This document shows positions 1-10,615 of a DNA stretch of 39,675 nt, one piece after another. Location: the NCBI GenBank assembly GCA_030550555.1, contig JAUQPD010000020.1:1-39675 (forward strand). Reading direction: 5' to 3'. Both the position numbers and the translations under genes were made by a program. The notes beneath the pieces were generated by a model. The model ran no database searches and was not told where the DNA came from. It saw nothing but the letters and a program-made list of their open reading frames with translations. Position 1 is the stretch's first letter; each line of letters begins with the position of its first letter. Origin of the DNA: Thermodesulfobacteriota bacterium (GTDB lineage: Bacteria; Desulfobacterota; Thermodesulfobacteria; Thermodesulfobacteriales; Thermodesulfobacteriaceae).

Positions 1-1772
1 CCAAATTTTAATCCCATCCCAACCCATCTCGGAATTCCTTCAACACCTCTTCCTGCCTCATGATACTTTATCTCATAATACCTCTCATTTAGTAGATTTT
101 TGGCCCAAACATACAGCAACAAATTCCTGGAAAGGCTCTTTTCAAAGTATAGATTTAAAAAGACCTTACCATCTTGGCCTAATCGCTTTTCATAAGACAC
201 ACTTGGATGAAGCCTATAGCCCTGAGGAAGATTGAGAGAAAATCCAAGCTGAAAGTTGTGTCTTAAATAATTTCCAAGATAACGGGAATATATGAGATCC
301 TTGCCAATAAGATTCAAATAGGTATAGCTAATTTGCATACGGTGATCTCCTAAGACTCTCTCAACTTCAAACCCTAAACCAATTGTGTCTGTATCAACGT
401 TCCTTGCTATTGTTCCTGTCCCATTATTAAACCAGTCAATTAGGTTATAACCTTTTCTAAAAAGGGTGATAGTCCTCATGCGAGTTTTTCCCTTCAATAC
501 ATCAAAGGAAAATTCAGTGCCCAGTGCTTTCTCTGGAAGTAAATTCGGATTCCCCCTAATCCCATAGGCTTCATAGCGTAGCTCTGTTACACTCGGAAGT
601 CTTGAAGTATGAAATACAGAAAATCTAAAATTTAGCCATTCCCTCAAAGGGTAGAGAAATGTAGACGATACTGTCACAATATCCTTTTCTCTGAAATTAT
701 TGTCATACCTAAAAGTTAACAAAGTCTGAAGTTTATTAATGTTTAGAGTCTCCCAAGAGAAATAGGGTGATATACTTCTTCGCAGATAGCACCCCAATCT
801 TGAGCTAACTAAAGACTCATAACTCAGTTCGACTCCTACATTGAGATTTCCCCTCCTTGTCGCTATTTTCAAAGGCAGATTTGCTCTAAAAAGTGTAGAT
901 CTATGCTGATTAAAATAGGTTTGAGGGTTTGAACGGATGAGTTGATAGTAATCATAGTTTCTACGAACAATTACTCCAGGTTCAAATAGCGTCTCTCCGA
1001 GGGCAAAGGACCTTTTGTAAATCAAGAGGTGAGTCCTTGTGCTTTCCCACTCTGAATCAAAACGAGGTGTATAAAAATACTTTGCCCCGAAGTCTTTTTC
1101 TAAAAAACCATAGAAAATCAAGTTAGTTTCTTCCTTGTGGTAGATATTTATTAACCTTATGTCAAAATCTCGGTTATTGGTATGGCCCGATGAGGTCTTA
1201 TGGTTTAGGGAAAAAGTAAAGACCTTTGAGTCTAATGGAAGACCGAGTCTTATCTGGGCCTCCCTCAGATCAAAACTTCCCATACCAATATTCAGTCCAA
1301 GGCCCTTCTTAGATGGCGTAAGATGAAAATTAAGTGCCCCACCAAAGGCACCTGAACCGTAGACAGCACTAAGAGCCCCTGACATCACCTCTACACCCAA
1401 AACATCAAAGGAAGACACTGGAAGATTCATTAGGTGATGCCCTGTCTGTAGATCAGTTATCCTAAGCCCTTCAAAAAGGACTAAATTTTGCTCAAAGGTT
1501 GCTCCTGCAATTGACACATCTTCCTGAACCCCAAAGCCACCTCTCTGAATAAGACCCACTACAGAAAGAGGCTTTAAGTTTACTTTTGAATAGGTCTCTC
1601 CATCAATCCAACCCGCTCCATACCGCCTTCTCTCCTCAAACTCACTTCTCTCAATAACCTCTATCTCATCAAGCTTCTCCTCCACCCCAAAATCCTCATC
1701 CATCACCTCTACCTGCCAATTAATCAGAGAAATCATAGAACTTACAAGTAGAAAAGAGGGACCAAAGACCAT
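1..1772 (-). CDS. TonB-dependent outer-membrane receptor, BtuB-like (3' end cut by window edge)
   Basis: I translated this frame by hand: it is open from the ATG at 1772 to the window edge, 590 codons without a stop. The N-terminus has a hydrophobic stretch (residues about 5-18) that could be a weak signal peptide, then a TonB-box-like DEIEVIE. A plug domain follows with the family motifs LVLFEGLRITDLQTGHH, VEVMSGALSAVYGSGAFGG and LNFHLTPS. The rest is a beta-barrel rich in aromatic and polar residues. The last visible residues, PRWVGMGLKF, look like the terminal strand of a barrel, so only a few codons are probably missing. GGAGGGG lies 4 nt before the ATG. Such receptors import siderophores, cobalamin or other large ligands using TonB energy. 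A corrinoid ligand is tempting because the neighbouring operon makes corrinoid enzymes, but nothing in the sequence proves it. Confidence 0.9.
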   Translation of the reverse strand, partial: MVFGPSFLLVSSMISLINWQVEVMDEDFGVEEKLDEIEVIERSEFEERRRYGAGWIDGETYSKVNLKPLSVVGLIQRGGFGVQEDVSIAGATFEQNLVLFEGLRITDLQTGHHLMNLPVSSFDVLGVEVMSGALSAVYGSGAFGGALNFHLTPSKKGLGLNIGMGSFDLREAQIRLGLPLDSKVFTFSLNHKTSSGHTNNRDFDIRLINIYHKEETNLIFYGFLEKDFGAKYFYTPRFDSEWESTRTHLLIYKRSFALGETLFEPGVIVRRNYDYYQLIRSNPQTYFNQHRSTLFRANLPLKIATRRGNLNVGVELSYESLVSSRLGCYLRRSISPYFSWETLNINKLQTLLTFRYDNNFREKDIVTVSSTFLYPLREWLNFRFSVFHTSRLPSVTELRYEAYGIRGNPNLLPEKALGTEFSFDVLKGKTRMRTITLFRKGYNLIDWFNNGTGTIARNVDTDTIGLGFEVERVLGDHRMQISYTYLNLIGKDLIYSRYLGNYLRHNFQLGFSLNLPQGYRLHPSVSYEKRLGQDGKVFLNLYFEKSLSRNLLLYVWAKNLLNERYYEIKYHEAGRGVEGIPRWVGMGLKF

Positions 1773-1829
1773 AAAACCCCTCCGAGTTTTTTAATAGATG
1801 AAATCACCCTTCCCTAATGTTAACCATCT

Positions 1830-1857
1830 TATATAATAGAAGTTAACAAAAAGTCAA
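1830..1857 (-). promoter_or_regulatory. Promoter of the TonB-dependent receptor
   Basis: On the minus strand there is a -35 box TTGACT (1852-1857), a 16-nt spacer and a -10 box TATATA (1830-1835), followed by a leader of about 50 nt before the ATG at 1772. The leader is too short for a cobalamin riboswitch. A spaced inverted repeat, TGTTAAC (1818-1824) and GTTAACA (1842-1848), brackets the -10 box and could be an operator. Confidence 0.55.
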
Positions 1858-1906
1858 ACAGAAATTGCTAAAGAGGAAGAGAGGGGAATTTAAACTTTAT
1901 TTTTGG

Positions 1907-4900
1907 TTAGGCTGGAGCTAAGGCGACTGTTGAGACTTTATATTCGGGTGTATCCATAAGTTCATCAAGGCCTGGACTGACGAGGATGTTTGTGAGAGCG
2001 CTATCAAAGTGAAAATCAGTAAAGAGTAGACCTTTTGGAACTCTGGAAGTAATGTGAGCCCTAAAGAATACTTCACCTCTCTTATTCCAAACTCTCACTT
2101 TCTGCCCTTCGTGTATTCCTAAGGTCTTAGCATCTTCTGGATTGATATCTATTACGGGCTCTGGATAAAGCCTCATAAGAGGTTCAGCTCTTCTTGTCAT
2201 ACTGCCAATGTTATAGTGCTCAAGTTTTCTAATTGTTACCAGCACAAAGGGGAATTCTTCTGTGGGTTCTTCAAGGGGTGGCACATGCTTTGCCAATGCT
2301 AAGTGGATTTTACCTTTGGGGAATCCTGAAGTAAAGAGAATATCAGTTCCTGGATGATTTATATCCGGACAGGGCCATTGAATTCCTCTTTCCCTAAGAC
2401 GTTCATGATTTATTCCAGCCCAACCGGACCAAACCTTTCCAATCTCAAGAGCGATATCAGCAGGAGATTCATACCTCCAATTATAGCCAAGTTTTTGGGC
2501 AAGCTTTGTCAAAATCAGCCAATCAGGCAGAGCTAAACCTGGCGGAGAGACTGCCCTCTCAAAGAGCTGAACCCTTCGCTCACCATTTGTAAAGGTTCCA
2601 CTCTTTTCAAAAACACAACCTGCAGGAAGAACCGCATGGGCAAACTTACCAGAAAGGGGCATGAAGATATCCTGAACAACAAGAAATTCAAGGTTATGAA
2701 AAGCTCTCCAGACCTCTGTGATATCTCCATGACTCATAGCTACGTCATACCCCATCAAATAAAGAGCCTTTACTTTGCCCTCAAGAGCACCAGATAGGAG
2801 TGCAGGTAAGGTCTTACCTTTTTCTGTTGGTATCACATCCTGCCAGACCTCTTCAAAGGTCCGCTTTACTGAATCATCCTGATAATTTTGATATCCAGGA
2901 AGCACATAGGGCAGTCCTCCCATATCGCAGGCACCCTGAACGTTGTTTTGGCCTCTAAGGGGCATAGCTCCACATCCCGGTTTTCCCCAGTACCCACATA
3001 GAGTTGCTAAGTTCGCACAAGCCATTGCAGTGTAGGAACCAGAGCGATGTTCAGAAACCCCAAGACCCCAGAGAATTAATGCCCTTCCGGCTTTTGCATA
3101 TAAATAGGCGGATTGCTCAATAAGATAGGGCTTTACTCCCGTATATCTACTTGCCTTTGCAAGATCCCACTCTGAAAGGATATAGTGTCTATAACTTTCA
3201 AAATTCTCCACGAACTTATCTACAAACTCCTTGTCATAGAGCTCATCTCTCACAATGACATGAGCAATTCCATTGAGAAGAGGAACATTACTTCCTGGTC
3301 TTAGAGGAAGATATATATTAGCCAGGTCTGCAAAGGCAATCCTTCGTGGATCAGCCACTATAAGTTTAGCGCCTCTATCGAGGGCCTGCTTTATCTTTTG
3401 GGCAACAATAGGATGGGCCTCTGTGGAGTTAGTCCCTATCAGAAATAGAAGATTACTATTAAGGATTTCATCAAAGTCGACACAGGCAGCTCCGGTTCCA
3501 ACTGTGGCCGCAAGACCTGCGACCGATGGTGCGTGTCAGACCCGGGCAGGACAGTCCACATTGTTCGTCTTAAAAATTGATCGGGCAAGCTTCTGCATTA
3601 AATAGTTCTCTTCATTGCTAACCCGGGCAGAACACATAAAACCCATAGCAGAGGGACCATATATCTCATAGACTCTCCTAAGACCCTCTGCCACAAACTC
3701 AAGAGCAGTATCCCAACTTACCTCCCTAAAGTCCTCTTCAAGGCTTTCTCTAATCATAGGTTTTGTCAATCGCTCTGAACTCTTGTAAAATTCCCAGCCA
3801 AATCTTCCCTTCACACAGGTGTAACCATAATTTGGAGGGAGGTCTCTTCCTGTCACCTCAAGTATTGTCCCATTTTTGACCCAGACAGTAAGATTGCATC
3901 CCACTCCACAGAAGGGACAAACCGATTTAACCGCCTTAGCCTGATCTCTTTGATAGGGCACAAGAAGATCCTTCTTGGTCAGAGCCCCTGTAGGACAGAC
4001 ATCAACACAGACTCCACAATTTACACAGGCCTCGGTAAAACGAAAAGTTATATATTCGGTTGGCTTCCCCTTATCTACCACACGGAAAAAAATTGCAGAA
4101 TAGGGACAACTCCTGACACACCTTTCACAGGCAATACACTTATTTGAGTCAACTACAATCATAGGATGATCATAATTTATTGGATACTTTAACCTCTTCC
4201 TTGCTTTGCTGACTGGCACATCTTCTTTGATCAATATCTCCCTAAATTCACACTTGTGAATTCCAAGACATCCACAGCGGAGACACCTCTTTGCCTCTCT
4301 AATTGCCTCATCAGATGTTAACCCAACTAAGGCCTCTTCAAAGTCTTGAATCCTCTCTCCCGGATCCCTCTCTTCAAGACTTGCTCTTTTCTCGGGAGTA
4401 AAGAGACTGGTAAAATCCACATCAATATCTTCAATTCTCTTACCCCGCGTAAAGTCATATTTCACAGTGATCTGAGCCCGTTCTATAGCCCTTCCTTCAA
4501 GATATGCAGAAATTCCTTGAGCTGACCTTCTACCAGAGGCAACCGCTTGGATAACTGTCTTTGATCCATGAACAAAGTCTCCTCCTGCAAAAACCCAGGG
4601 AACACTTGTCTGATGAGTTTGCGGATTTACCTTTATCGTCCCCTCTCCTGTAACCTCCAACTGAGCTTCAATCTCCCCAAATTCTCTAAAGCTCGTATCT
4701 GGCACCTCACCCCAGGCTCTAAAAACGATATCAAAAACCTCTTCAAAGGCACTCTCTTCAACCACTTTTATCTCTCTCTTTTCCGTGAGAGTTGTTCTTG
4801 CAAGTGTCAATTTATATTTCTGTCCACTCTCCTCAAGTAAAAGTGGCATTGTTGCAAAATGAAATTGCACACCCTCTCTTTCTGCATAACCAATCTCCCT

Positions 4901-5989
4901 TTGAGGCACCGAAACCTCAAGTCTGGAACGAGGATGGAAAACATGCACCTCAGCTCCCAATCTCCTCAATACCCTTGAAAGTTCAACTGCAGTGTAACTA
5001 CAGCCAAGAATAGCAACCCTCTTTCCTCTGAATACTTCAGTCTCAGCAAGACCCTTACTAAAGTCAAATAGATAACGAAAACCACTCCAAGCCTTTTCTT
5101 CTCCAGGAAAGCCCTGAAACTTCTCTCTCCTTGCACCTACTGCAATGAAAACCGCTTCAAACCCTGCATCCCTTAAGTCCTTAAGAGTAAAATCTCTACC
5201 CCAAACCCTTCCCCCTACAAAATCAATACCAAGGGCAAGGATACTTGAGATCTCTTTGGCAACTATTTCCCTTGGCAACTTGAATGTTGGAATCCCATAT
5301 CTAAGAAGACCCCCTGGCTCTTTTTCCTGATCAAAAATTGTCACCTCATATCCCTTGAGTTTTAAGAAATAGGCACAACTTAATCCAGCAGGCCCTGCTC
5401 CGATTATAGCAACTCTCTTACCATTTGAAGGTGGAACTTCAAGAGGTATTTCACCATGCTCCAAACAATAGTCCGCAACAAATCTCTTGAGATTGTTGAT
5501 CGCTACTGCCTCATCAACAATTGCCCTTCTACAAATGGGCTCACAAAACCTAGGGCATACCCTTCCCACCACTGCAGGAAGAGGAAGCCTCTCCTTAATT
5601 AGAGCAAGGGCAGAACGAAAATCTCCCTTAGCAATAAATCCTATATATCCCTGAATATTCAAACCCCCAGGACAAGGGCCATGACAAGGTGCCTTACAGT
5701 CTCCATAATGATTTGCTACCATACTCTCAAGAAGCCTTCTCCTAATTCCCTTCAGCTCCTCATCCTCAGTAAGAACTGAGATCTCCCTTTTAATCTCATA
5801 TTTACAACTCCTGACAATCCCCTCCCCTTCAATCTTTACCACACAGAGTCCACAGGGATGTGTCGGCTCCCCCTTTCCCTTGAGATAACAAAGACTGGGC
5901 ACATAAATCCCAGCAGATCTTATCACCTCAAGTAAAATAGCCCCAGGCTCTACAGAGACTTTCCTCCCATTGAGCTTTATCAGAATCAT
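1907..5989 (-). CDS. fdhA: Selenocysteine formate dehydrogenase with fused 2Fe-2S, GltD-like flavoprotein and ferredoxin domains
   Basis: This is one 1360-residue protein read through an in-frame TGA at 3536-3538 (Sec818). Without recoding it appears as an 817-residue and a separate 483-residue ORF. Order of domains: 2Fe-2S domain (C34, C46, C49, C62); a Cys-rich cluster region (H94, C98, C102, C106, C145, C149, C153); a GltD-like FAD domain (GAGPAG at 197-202) with a second nucleotide fold near 325-335; two 4Fe-4S clusters (C618/621/624/628 and C655/658/661/665); the molybdopterin-domain 4Fe-4S (C691/694/698/725); catalytic ARV-Sec-HAPSVAGL; and a C-terminal molybdopterin dinucleotide domain. 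It should interconvert CO2 and formate, the first methyl-branch step. The flavin domain suggests NAD(P)H coupling, which is inference. It is the last gene of the operon, 52 nt after acsE. Mo versus W cannot be told from sequence. Confidence 0.93.
3506..3538 (-). promoter_or_regulatory. UGA selenocysteine codon and SECIS element of fdhA
   Basis: The TGA at 3536-3538 is followed after 11 nt by a perfect 7-bp stem, GGTCGCA (3524-3518) with TGCGGCC (3512-3506), closing a GGTCT loop. Spacing and loop match, as I recall it, the Escherichia coli fdhF SECIS, which also has GGUCU, and the surrounding codons are similar. This supports recoding to Sec by SelB rather than a disrupted gene. Confidence 0.93.
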
Positions 5990-6041
5990 CTCCTCCCCCT
6001 AAATTAACAAAAACACAGTCTTATATTTCTCACTTTTTGGA

Positions 6042-6938
6042 CTAAACTTCCAGCCAAGCTTCAGAAAAGATAGTCTGTCCAGTGAGGACCTTTACAGTCT
6101 TATAAATCTCAAACTCCTTGGGGGAAAGACTCTTAGGATCAGGCTCATCTCCATCCATCATGCGATGAACCAAAGCAACCCAATCAGGATGTTTACCCTT
6201 TGCGATCTCAACAAGCTCCTTGTCATATACATCAAGTATAGCACTGTATATATTATATTTCATAAGCATCATAAGCATGACCCTATTGAGATAGGGTCTA
6301 AGATGGGTTGCTACACCATTTGAAACATTAGATAGGCCAATAGTACTCTTCACACCCGGTGCAATATCCTGAAGCATTGACATAAAGAGTAAGGTCTCCT
6401 GTATCTGTTCTGCACCAAGGGTTATAGGTGTAAGAATAGGATCAACCCATATCTTTTCATTGGGAATCCCATACTCGTTAAGTTTCATTATCAGATCTAC
6501 CGCAAGAGATGCTCTCTCATTTGCATCACGAGGAAGTCCCTCATGCCCCCAAAGAAGAGCTACTACATCACAACCCTTTTCTGCTGCAAAGGGACCAAGC
6601 CTCTCAAGCCGTTCTGGCTGAATAGTAATGGAATTTATCAAAATTCGTGAAGGATTCTTAGAAGCATTTACACCTGCAATCATAGCATCTGGATTTGTCG
6701 TATCCAAAGAAAGAGGAGTATCCACTACCTCCTCGACAATGCGAACGATCCAACTCGCAAGCTCAGGACCATCCTTTTTTGCAGGCCCAATGTTCAAATC
6801 CAAATAATCTGCACCAAGCTCAGTCTCCTCCTTTGCCATCTGCTGAATTGGAATAGGATTTCTCTCCTTCATTGCTTGCCCTGTTCTCTTACCCATGATG
6901 TTGATACTTTCCGCAATGCAAACAACTGTGTGCGTCAT
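6042..6938 (-). CDS. acsE: Methyl-THF:corrinoid iron-sulfur protein methyltransferase
   Basis: The 298-residue product has the pterin-binding TIM-barrel pattern of AcsE/MeTr: an opening VVCIAESINIMGKRTG, then GADYLDLNIGPAKKDG (the DxNxG-type pterin site), then LSLDTTNPDAMIAGV. It moves the methyl group from methyl-tetrahydrofolate to the cobalt of the AcsC/AcsD corrinoid protein in the cytoplasm. At 298 residues it is somewhat longer than the roughly 262-residue acetogen enzyme as I recall it; the extra length seems to lie in a C-terminal tail after about residue 235. It sits 22 nt after acsC and before fdhA, in the same direction. A G-rich ribosome-binding site lies about 6 nt before the ATG at 6938. 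Confidence 0.95.
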   Translation of the reverse strand: MTHTVVCIAESINIMGKRTGQAMKERNPIPIQQMAKEETELGADYLDLNIGPAKKDGPELASWIVRIVEEVVDTPLSLDTTNPDAMIAGVNASKNPSRILINSITIQPERLERLGPFAAEKGCDVVALLWGHEGLPRDANERASLAVDLIMKLNEYGIPNEKIWVDPILTPITLGAEQIQETLLFMSMLQDIAPGVKSTIGLSNVSNGVATHLRPYLNRVMLMMLMKYNIYSAILDVYDKELVEIAKGKHPDWVALVHRMMDGDEPDPKSLSPKEFEIYKTVKVLTGQTIFSEAWLEV

Positions 6939-6960
6939 CTTTCACCCCCCCAACTATACC

Positions 6961-8325
6961 TTATGAAGCCTTTTTCATCTCCTGAAGCTCTGCATAAAGT
7001 TTCTTCAATAATGCAGGAAGTCCACTTGCCTCCCTTGGACCAACTAAAATTTCCCAATCAGGCAATTCCTCCTCAAGCTCCCCCTTTATCCCTGCCAAAT
7101 ATCCAGGAATTTCAAGTTTTCTGTGCTTGACCTTCTGCTCGATCCCACAGCGCTTTACAAATTCTGCAATGCTGTCTGCTCCAAATTTTCCTGCAGCCCA
7201 AGCAGTTAATACCGAGAGACCATCAGTGTTCTTTATAAGAAGCCAAGCTGGAATCCTGCTTCCCTCAACCTCTCCCCTCACAATAAAATAGGTCAAAGCA
7301 AAATTACAAGTAATCAGAACAGGGGAGTACTCATCAGGATTATTGATCGGATAGATACCCTCTTCAACCATAAGAGGTTTCTGCGGATCCGTAAAGATAT
7401 TCATCCTCTCAACAAGTAGGTTGAAAAGCGCATCCCCTCTTAGATCAGAAAGAATTACCAAGCTCGCATACTTAGCAATGAGTAGTCCTGCAATAGAACT
7501 CTCAAGAAGATAGCTATCAGTATAACGATAAGGAAAAGTTATCACCGGAAATCCAAAGGGTTTATAACGCTTTCTTATGGCAGATCTCCTAATAATGACC
7601 AGATCCTCAAAAAGTTCCCTCAAACTCTGCGCACAAGAATCAAGCACAAGATCTTTTAGCCCCTTCTGAATTGCTCTCTCTGCAAGTTGAGAAAGCTCAT
7701 CAAGAGAACTTCCAATGATAGTTAAAGGTGTTCCAGTGTCCAATGCAAGAGAGGTCATTTCCTCAAAGTTTTCTGCCTTTGCTCCATAGATAAGTGGCTT
7801 AAAATCACCACAGACCTTGATTGCACCCTCAATCCCAGCTCTATCCCCACTCAATACCAGGGCAACCCAAGGAAGTTCCTCCCTAATCCTTTTCACTAAA
7901 TCAATGAGATTAGAACCCTTTCCTTCAACATACAAAACCTCTGGATAGAGCTTAACCCCCACCCTCTCCCACTGAAGCCTTTTGTAAAGCCCAATCCTCC
8001 TATCTATCTCCTCCCTACTCATTGAGTCCTTTATAAAAGTCCCTAAAGGAGGAGGATTCTCAAATCTCTTTTCATGCCTAAAAAGAACTATCTCCCCTCC
8101 AATGGGATATACATAATCCCCTCCACCAAGTTTAACCGTCCTAATAGGAGGAGCAGTTGCCTCAGCAATCTCCTCAACTACCTTCGGATCCACATAGGGA
8201 CAGGCACTGATCTCTGCCTGCCCAGCTGCTACCTTCATAGCAAAGGCCATACAGGTAGGATAACCGCATTCTTTGCAATTCTTCTTAGGAAGCTTTCCCA
8301 GTATCTGTATTCCCGTAAGTCCCAT
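6961..8325 (-). CDS. acsC: Corrinoid iron-sulfur protein large subunit
   Basis: The 454-residue product starts with a 4Fe-4S domain, ligands C17, C20, C25 and C42 in KNCKECGYPTCMAF...SACPY, which keeps the corrinoid cobalt in the reactive Co(I) state. A TIM-barrel domain and a C-terminal cobalamin-binding region follow. It is the gamma subunit of the corrinoid iron-sulfur protein and partners with the AcsD domain encoded upstream in the same operon. The methyl group is received from AcsE and passed to the A-cluster of AcsB. Length and motif order match the family. It lies 38 nt downstream of acsB. Confidence 0.96.
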   Translation of the reverse strand: MGLTGIQILGKLPKKNCKECGYPTCMAFAMKVAAGQAEISACPYVDPKVVEEIAEATAPPIRTVKLGGGDYVYPIGGEIVLFRHEKRFENPPPLGTFIKDSMSREEIDRRIGLYKRLQWERVGVKLYPEVLYVEGKGSNLIDLVKRIREELPWVALVLSGDRAGIEGAIKVCGDFKPLIYGAKAENFEEMTSLALDTGTPLTIIGSSLDELSQLAERAIQKGLKDLVLDSCAQSLRELFEDLVIIRRSAIRKRYKPFGFPVITFPYRYTDSYLLESSIAGLLIAKYASLVILSDLRGDALFNLLVERMNIFTDPQKPLMVEEGIYPINNPDEYSPVLITCNFALTYFIVRGEVEGSRIPAWLLIKNTDGLSVLTAWAAGKFGADSIAEFVKRCGIEQKVKHRKLEIPGYLAGIKGELEEELPDWEILVGPREASGLPALLKKLYAELQEMKKAS

Positions 8326-8363
8326 TTACCTTTACCTCCAGTCAAACAATTTCTATATGAGCT

Positions 8364-10586
8364 CTATACAAGCGGTGGAAGGTTTAATACTGGATGCCCT
8401 ACCTTTTCAATCCAGGCCTTAACTTCCTCTTCAGTAATGGCAACCGTCTCATCAGCAATTTTCTCAAGTAAATCAGGAACACCCAACTCTTCTGCTCTCT
8501 TCTGCAATTTCTCCCTTAACTCCTCTTTAAGCATTTTGGGCATCCACACAATCCTCAAGAGTCCTCCCTCTGCAGAGAGAAACTTCGGTGAAGTAATATA
8601 ATGCTTCGCAACCCCCATAAAGCCAGGAGTCACCTGACCACCACCAACCATCCCAGCAAGAGTAGAAAACTTCATCCCAGTAGGAGTCATCCCTGTATAG
8701 TCTCTATTCACTATCATTATCCCATTTACTGAAGGTAAAAGTGCAGCTATACCTTCCATACATCCACAGACTGTCATAGGATCAACAAGAATACTATAGA
8801 GGCTCACCCTCTCTACAGCACCACGAGAAGCCTGTTTCACATACTCATTAACTCCACTAAATTGCCCTAATCTTGCATCAATCAATTCACCTTTAGGTAT
8901 TGGCTGATTAGGACCTGCAGGATTAATAGAGTAACAGGCCTTTCCATCAAGCCAGTTATAGGCTCCACATGCCCCAACTCTCTCAGGTGTTATCACACAC
9001 ACGTGATTGGGAGCAAAGCTCTGACAAAGGGTGCAAGAGTAAAAAACATCTACCGATTCATCAGTCAAACCTGCAAGCCTTGCATCTCTCCTCTCATAAA
9101 CACCCTTAGCAAGCTCAAGAATCTCTCTTACCTTGTCCTCTACCGTATATATAGTAACCTGACACTTATCTACAATTGCACCATACTCCTGTCTCAATTT
9201 AGCATAAAGAATCCGCCCAATATGCTCAAATTTAAATCCCTTCTCCACTGCCTGCTTGCTGATCCTGAGCCACATGATGTTTCTCTGCCCTACATGCATT
9301 ATCCCCTGAGCATAGTTTATTAAGTGATGAAACTGCCTTTCAAGAATTGCCTCAAAGTCTTCCTGCATATTAACACCAGCAACCTTTACCACTACTGCAA
9401 AAGGCAAAACATAAGGTGGACCCTTTATTCCAAGTTTCTCAACATCACTAATCTCTGGCCCAATCACCTCAATCTTACCATCCTCCACTTCCTCAAGAGG
9501 AGCACTGAGCAACAACTCAACTGCAGGTGATCTTCCACCACCACACTCAAGATAGAGATCATCCTTTCTAACTCTCTCTCCTTCAAATGCAGGGGCATAG
9601 GCAACTGGGATGTCCAACTTCACAGAGGTAACTTTTAAACCTCTAACCTCAATTGCCCTATCCACAATCTCTGAATGAGGTACCTGAGAGACCACATGCT
9701 CATAGGTGCAAATTCCATAGGGCTTGATCTCCGGAATATCCCAATCAGAAATAACAGGAAAGCCCCAATTTATTGCCCCAGCACCATTGGCATACCATTC
9801 ATCTGACACAGGCCCAAAAGTTATAACAAAAGCAAAGGTCCTATCCTTGTTGTATAAGAGATTTCCTAAATAGTCCCCTGGCTTTATCCCACCAAAGGAC
9901 ATGGCAACCCTACAGGCAAACCCAATTGAAAAAACAACCGATGTATAATCAGGTCCAAAGGGGATCAAACGGGTGGGCCAACCAAGTTGAACTCCCGCCT
10001 CTTTCAAGAGATAGGGCATATAAATACCATTCGTCTGATCATGCATAAAGACATAAAGATTTTTCTCTAAGAGCTCCTGTGCTATCTTCTGAGCAGTTTC
10101 TTTGTCAGGTGGTGACCCCAAAATAGCTGCAAATCCAGGGGCAGTACCATCAACAAATTCAACTCCCCTTTTTCTAAAAATCACGTCATCAGCTGCCCCA
10201 AGCCAAATATTGTCTGCCAGGGGCTCCTCAGTCTTCGTGTAAAAATGGGGATTCTCTAAATACCTAATCGCCTCTATAATCTCTTCTGCGAAAAAGGTAG
10301 CCATCCCTGCATCAAGAGCTGGCCCTAAGTAAGGCAACCAGGTCTTCTCTGAAGGAATCTCAGGAAGAAGCCTTTTTGCCTCTTGCAAAACCTCTTCACA
10401 GTCTCCAAGCCTCTTTACTGGATAACCCAGGATGGCATAGATTATGGGGAGATAGTATGCAGTGTTGGGGAACCCTATCTCTGCCTCTTTCCCAAACTTC
10501 TTGACCGCCTCTTCATACTTCTCAAAGGCTCTCTCAACTATCTTATGAGCCCCTCTGATCGCAGCGGTTGCAATTATCTTTGACAT
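8364..10586 (-). CDS. acsB: Acetyl-CoA synthase catalytic subunit
   Basis: The 740-residue product is a full-length bacterial acetyl-CoA synthase. The A-cluster ligands are all present: C518, C521, C530 and C540 in SCTLCQSFAPNHVC...GACG, and the proximal/distal nickel motif C607-G608-C609 in TVCGCMEG. It condenses the methyl group from the corrinoid protein with CO and coenzyme A. In acetogens it forms a tunnel-containing complex with the CO dehydrogenase, here encoded upstream by cooS. The N-terminal domain that contacts CO dehydrogenase is present, unlike in the shorter archaeal form. GGAGGGTG precedes the ATG. Confidence 0.97.
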   Translation of the reverse strand: MSKIIATAAIRGAHKIVERAFEKYEEAVKKFGKEAEIGFPNTAYYLPIIYAILGYPVKRLGDCEEVLQEAKRLLPEIPSEKTWLPYLGPALDAGMATFFAEEIIEAIRYLENPHFYTKTEEPLADNIWLGAADDVIFRKRGVEFVDGTAPGFAAILGSPPDKETAQKIAQELLEKNLYVFMHDQTNGIYMPYLLKEAGVQLGWPTRLIPFGPDYTSVVFSIGFACRVAMSFGGIKPGDYLGNLLYNKDRTFAFVITFGPVSDEWYANGAGAINWGFPVISDWDIPEIKPYGICTYEHVVSQVPHSEIVDRAIEVRGLKVTSVKLDIPVAYAPAFEGERVRKDDLYLECGGGRSPAVELLLSAPLEEVEDGKIEVIGPEISDVEKLGIKGPPYVLPFAVVVKVAGVNMQEDFEAILERQFHHLINYAQGIMHVGQRNIMWLRISKQAVEKGFKFEHIGRILYAKLRQEYGAIVDKCQVTIYTVEDKVREILELAKGVYERRDARLAGLTDESVDVFYSCTLCQSFAPNHVCVITPERVGACGAYNWLDGKACYSINPAGPNQPIPKGELIDARLGQFSGVNEYVKQASRGAVERVSLYSILVDPMTVCGCMEGIAALLPSVNGIMIVNRDYTGMTPTGMKFSTLAGMVGGGQVTPGFMGVAKHYITSPKFLSAEGGLLRIVWMPKMLKEELREKLQKRAEELGVPDLLEKIADETVAITEEEVKAWIEKVGHPVLNLPPLV

Positions 10587-10615
10587 CTTCTCACCCTCCT
10601 CCCCAAGTTAAACCT

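Noticed and set aside
1773-1906. A cobalamin riboswitch before the TonB-dependent receptor
   Set aside because: The leader from the predicted promoter is only about 50 nt, too short for the fold.
3359-3535. A gap splitting formate dehydrogenase into two genes or a pseudogene
   Set aside because: The frame is open across the gap, the break is a TGA at the known Sec position, and a SECIS hairpin follows.
8830-8850. A parS-like site (TGTTTCAC half)
   Set aside because: Only one half matches, inside acsB; there is no palindrome.
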